Positions 31,255 through 32,838 of a stretch of 32,838 bases of DNA are shown here, piece after piece. The DNA lies in assembly GCF_010993985.1 (NCBI RefSeq), contig NZ_WINH01000033.1, positions 1 to 32,838 on the forward strand. Direction: 5' to 3'. A program made the position numbers and the translations under genes. The notes beneath the pieces were generated by a model, which ran no database searches, was not told the DNA's origin, and was given only the letters and a program-made list of their open reading frames with translations. Numbering within the stretch: position 1 is the stretch's first letter; the number at the start of each line of letters is the position of its first letter. Source of the DNA: Paraferrimonas sp. SM1919 (GTDB taxonomy: Bacteria; Pseudomonadota; Gammaproteobacteria; Enterobacterales; Shewanellaceae).

Positions 31255-32439
31255 TTACTCTACGATTGAAGCTACAACACCAGCACCTACGGTACGGCCA
31301 CCTTCACGGATAGCGAAACGTAGACCTTCGTCCATCGCGATTGGGCAGATTAGCTCTACTACCATCTTGATGTTATCGCCAGGCATTACCATTTCTACGC
31401 CTTCTGGTAGCTCGATAGTACCAGTTACGTCAGTTGTACGGAAGTAGAACTGTGGACGGTAACCTTTGAAGAATGGAGTATGACGGCCACCTTCGTCTTT
31501 TGAAAGTACGTATACTTCTGATTCGAACTTAGTGTGCGGGTTGATTGAACCAGGCTTAGCTAGTACTTGACCACGCTGTACTTCTTCACGCTTAGTACCA
31601 CGTAGAAGAACACCACAGTTCTCACCAGCACGACCTTCGTCTAGAAGCTTACGGAACATCTCTACACCAGTACAAGTAGTAGAAGTAGTCTCTTTAATAC
31701 CTACGATTTCTACTTCGTCACCTACGCGTATGATACCACGCTCAACACGACCAGTTACTACTGTACCACGGCCTTGAATTGAGAATACGTCTTCGATTGG
31801 TAGTAGGAACGGACGATCGATGTCACGCTCTGGCTCTGGAATGTATGAATCTAGTGCTTCGGCTAGTTCTACAATCTTGTCTTCCCACTCTTTCTCGCCG
31901 TTTAGGGCGCCTAGAGCTGAACCTTGGATAACTGGTAGGTCATCACCTGGGAAGTCATACTCAGATAGAAGTTCACGTACTTCCATTTCTACTAGCTCTA
32001 GAAGCTCTTCATCATCAACCATGTCACACTTGTTCATGAATACGATGATGTAAGGTACGCCAACCTGACGAGAAAGTAGGATGTGCTCACGAGTTTGTGG
32101 CATTGGACCATCTGTAGAAGCTACTACTAGGATAGCGCCGTCCATCTGTGCAGCACCAGTGATCATGTTTTTAACATAATCCGCGTGTCCTGGACAGTCT
32201 ACGTGTGCGTAGTGACGAGTTGGAGTATCGTACTCAACGTGAGAAGTAGAAATTGTAATACCACGCTCACGCTCTTCTGGAGCGTTATCGATAGATGCGA
32301 AGTCTTTTGCTTCACCACCGTATACTTTAGCTAAAGTAGTACAGATTGCAGCAGTTAGAGTGGTTTTACCGTGGTCAACGTGGCCGATTGTACCAACGTT
32401 AACGTGCGGTTTATTACGTTCAAACTTTTCTTTAGACAT
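31255..32439 (-). CDS. tufB: Elongation factor Tu (copy B)
   Basis: Second copy of the aminoacyl-tRNA delivery GTPase, 394 residues, protein identical to the copy at 14481-15665. G motifs sit at the same residues (19-26, 59-63, 81-85, 136-139). It starts with ATG (32437-32439), preceded by CCTGAGGCAATAGC, whereas tufA starts with GTG; codon 5 is AAG instead of AAA. The rest appears identical base for base by eye. It follows the tRNA-Tyr-Gly-Thr genes, as in E. coli thrU-tyrU-glyT-thrT-tufB, with a terminator-like element between. Confidence 0.99.
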   Translation of the reverse strand: MSKEKFERNKPHVNVGTIGHVDHGKTTLTAAICTTLAKVYGGEAKDFASIDNAPEERERGITISTSHVEYDTPTRHYAHVDCPGHADYVKNMITGAAQMDGAILVVASTDGPMPQTREHILLSRQVGVPYIIVFMNKCDMVDDEELLELVEMEVRELLSEYDFPGDDLPVIQGSALGALNGEKEWEDKIVELAEALDSYIPEPERDIDRPFLLPIEDVFSIQGRGTVVTGRVERGIIRVGDEVEIVGIKETTSTTCTGVEMFRKLLDEGRAGENCGVLLRGTKREEVQRGQVLAKPGSINPHTKFESEVYVLSKDEGGRHTPFFKGYRPQFYFRTTDVTGTIELPEGVEMVMPGDNIKMVVELICPIAMDEGLRFAIREGGRTVGAGVVASIVE

Positions 32440-32480
32440 GCTATTGCCTCAGGTCCGATTGTTTAGTGATCAGATAATCA

Positions 32481-32510
32481 CTTATAGTACAAAAAAATCA
32501 TCTTATCCAA
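32481..32510 (-). promoter_or_regulatory. Candidate tufB-proximal promoter overlapping the tRNA terminator
   Basis: Minus-strand -35-like TTGGAT (32505-32510), an 18-bp spacer with a T7 tract, and -10 TATAAG (32481-32486). It would give a leader of about 35 nt. A 5-bp hairpin (GTGAT with ATCAC, 32466-32481) lies at the start of that leader. Moderate match only; it is supported mainly by the terminator just upstream, which would otherwise cut tufB off. Confidence 0.45.
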
Positions 32511-32526
32511 CAAAAGACAAGACGAT
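32491..32526 (-). terminator. Strand-specific terminator between tRNA-Thr and tufB
   Basis: On the minus strand ATCGTCTTGTC pairs with GATAAGATGAT (11 bp including two G-U pairs, 8-nt loop) and is followed by seven T. On the plus strand the same positions become A-C mismatches, so the hairpin is stable only in the minus transcript. It would end most tRNA transcripts 38 nt after the tRNA-Thr CCA end and let only some reach tufB. Confidence 0.7.
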
Positions 32527-32563
32527 TAGTAAGTTTATTTAGTATGGATAGACGAAACTGAAG

Positions 32564-32639
32564 TGGTGCTGATAGGCAGATTTGAACTGCCGACCTCACC
32601 CTTACCAAGGGTGCGCTCTACCAACTGAGCTATATCAGC
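32564..32639 (-). tRNA. tRNA-Thr(GGT)
   Basis: 76 nt including an encoded CCA. The acceptor GCTGATA pairs with TATCAGC, the D-arm is AGCTCAGTTGGTAGAGC, the anticodon loop is CTTGGTA with anticodon GGT, and the T-arm contains GTTCAAATC. It reads ACC and ACT codons. It occupies the place of thrT in the E. coli tRNA-tufB operon, 10 bp after tRNA-Gly. Confidence 0.98.
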
Positions 32640-32649
32640 GCTCTAGAAT

Positions 32650-32724
<75 letters not shown>

Positions 32725-32761
32725 TTAGATTCAGTTTTGGCATTCCATACTGAATAAAAAA

Positions 32762-32838
32762 TGGTGGTGGGAGATGGATTCGAACCATCGAAGGCTGAGC
32801 CGTCAGATTTACAGTCTGATCCCTTTGGCCACTCGGGA
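32762..32838 (-). tRNA. tRNA-Tyr(GTA), partial (5' end outside the window)
   Basis: The 3' part is present: TCCCGAGTGGCCAAAGGGA (D-arm), anticodon loop with GTA, a long variable arm typical of tRNA-Tyr (class II), the T-arm GGTTCGAATCC and the encoded CCA. About 8 nt of the 5' acceptor strand are cut by the window edge. It corresponds to E. coli tyrU. Confidence 0.95.

Noticed and set aside
32360..32542. Plus-strand open frames opposite both tuf genes (also 15586-15783, 15046-15279, 31820-32053)
   Set aside because: They occur in pairs only because tufA and tufB are duplicates; they are antisense shadows.

Overview
This window is a core housekeeping region of a gammaproteobacterium. The proteins are closest in my memory to marine Alteromonadales such as Shewanella and relatives, then Vibrio. 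The unbroken order tRNA-tufB-secE-nusG-rplKAJL-rpoBC-rpsL-rpsG-fusA-tufA-S10-spc-alpha fits Shewanella-like genomes. In E. coli the same genes lie in two separate places. The genus is inference. Base composition looks moderate, and the highly expressed genes prefer A/T-ending codons. Every gene is on the minus strand, so transcription runs from position 32838 towards 1.

In transcription order the window holds: a partial tRNA-Tyr, tRNA-Gly(TCC), tRNA-Thr(GGT), then tufB (32838-31255); secE-nusG (30990-30065); rplK-rplA (29929-28798); rplJ-rplL-rpoB-rpoC (28557-19104); the str operon rpsL-rpsG-fusA-tufA (18829-14481); the S10 operon rpsJ to rpsQ (14177-9236); the spc operon rplN to rpmJ (9056-3544); the alpha operon rpsM-rpsK-rpsD-rpoA-rplQ (3429-582); and finally, on the same strand, the promoter and leader of a ribosomal RNA operon (about 310-1) whose 16S gene begins beyond the left edge. 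All 41 protein genes look intact. rpmJ (37 codons) is the only one too short for a usual length cutoff. The annotated starts of rplL, secE, rplN, rpsE, rpmD, rpmC and secY are inside longer open frames and were chosen by homology and ribosome binding site.

Together the genes make the transcription and translation machine: RNA polymerase core subunits (rpoA, rpoB, rpoC), an elongation factor of transcription (nusG), 32 ribosomal proteins, EF-Tu twice, EF-G, three tRNAs, and two subunits of the SecYEG translocon. The regulatory layer is unusually readable. Promoters with -10 elements and GC-rich discriminators precede rrn, spc, S10, str, rplJ and rplK. Intrinsic terminators follow tufB, rpoC, tufA, rpsQ and rplQ. 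RNA elements matching the classic autogenous circuits are visible: the L10 leader, a probable L4 attenuator before rpsJ, the S4 target before rpsM, and an S8 target at rplE, with weaker candidates for S7 and L1.

I found no mobile element, CRISPR array, defence system or unknown gene. The points most worth a second look are regulatory: a strand-specific terminator overlapping a candidate promoter between tRNA-Thr and tufB, tuf gene conversion that includes the terminators, strong hairpins inside the str and rpoBC operons, and long nucleotide-level conservation inside rplE.
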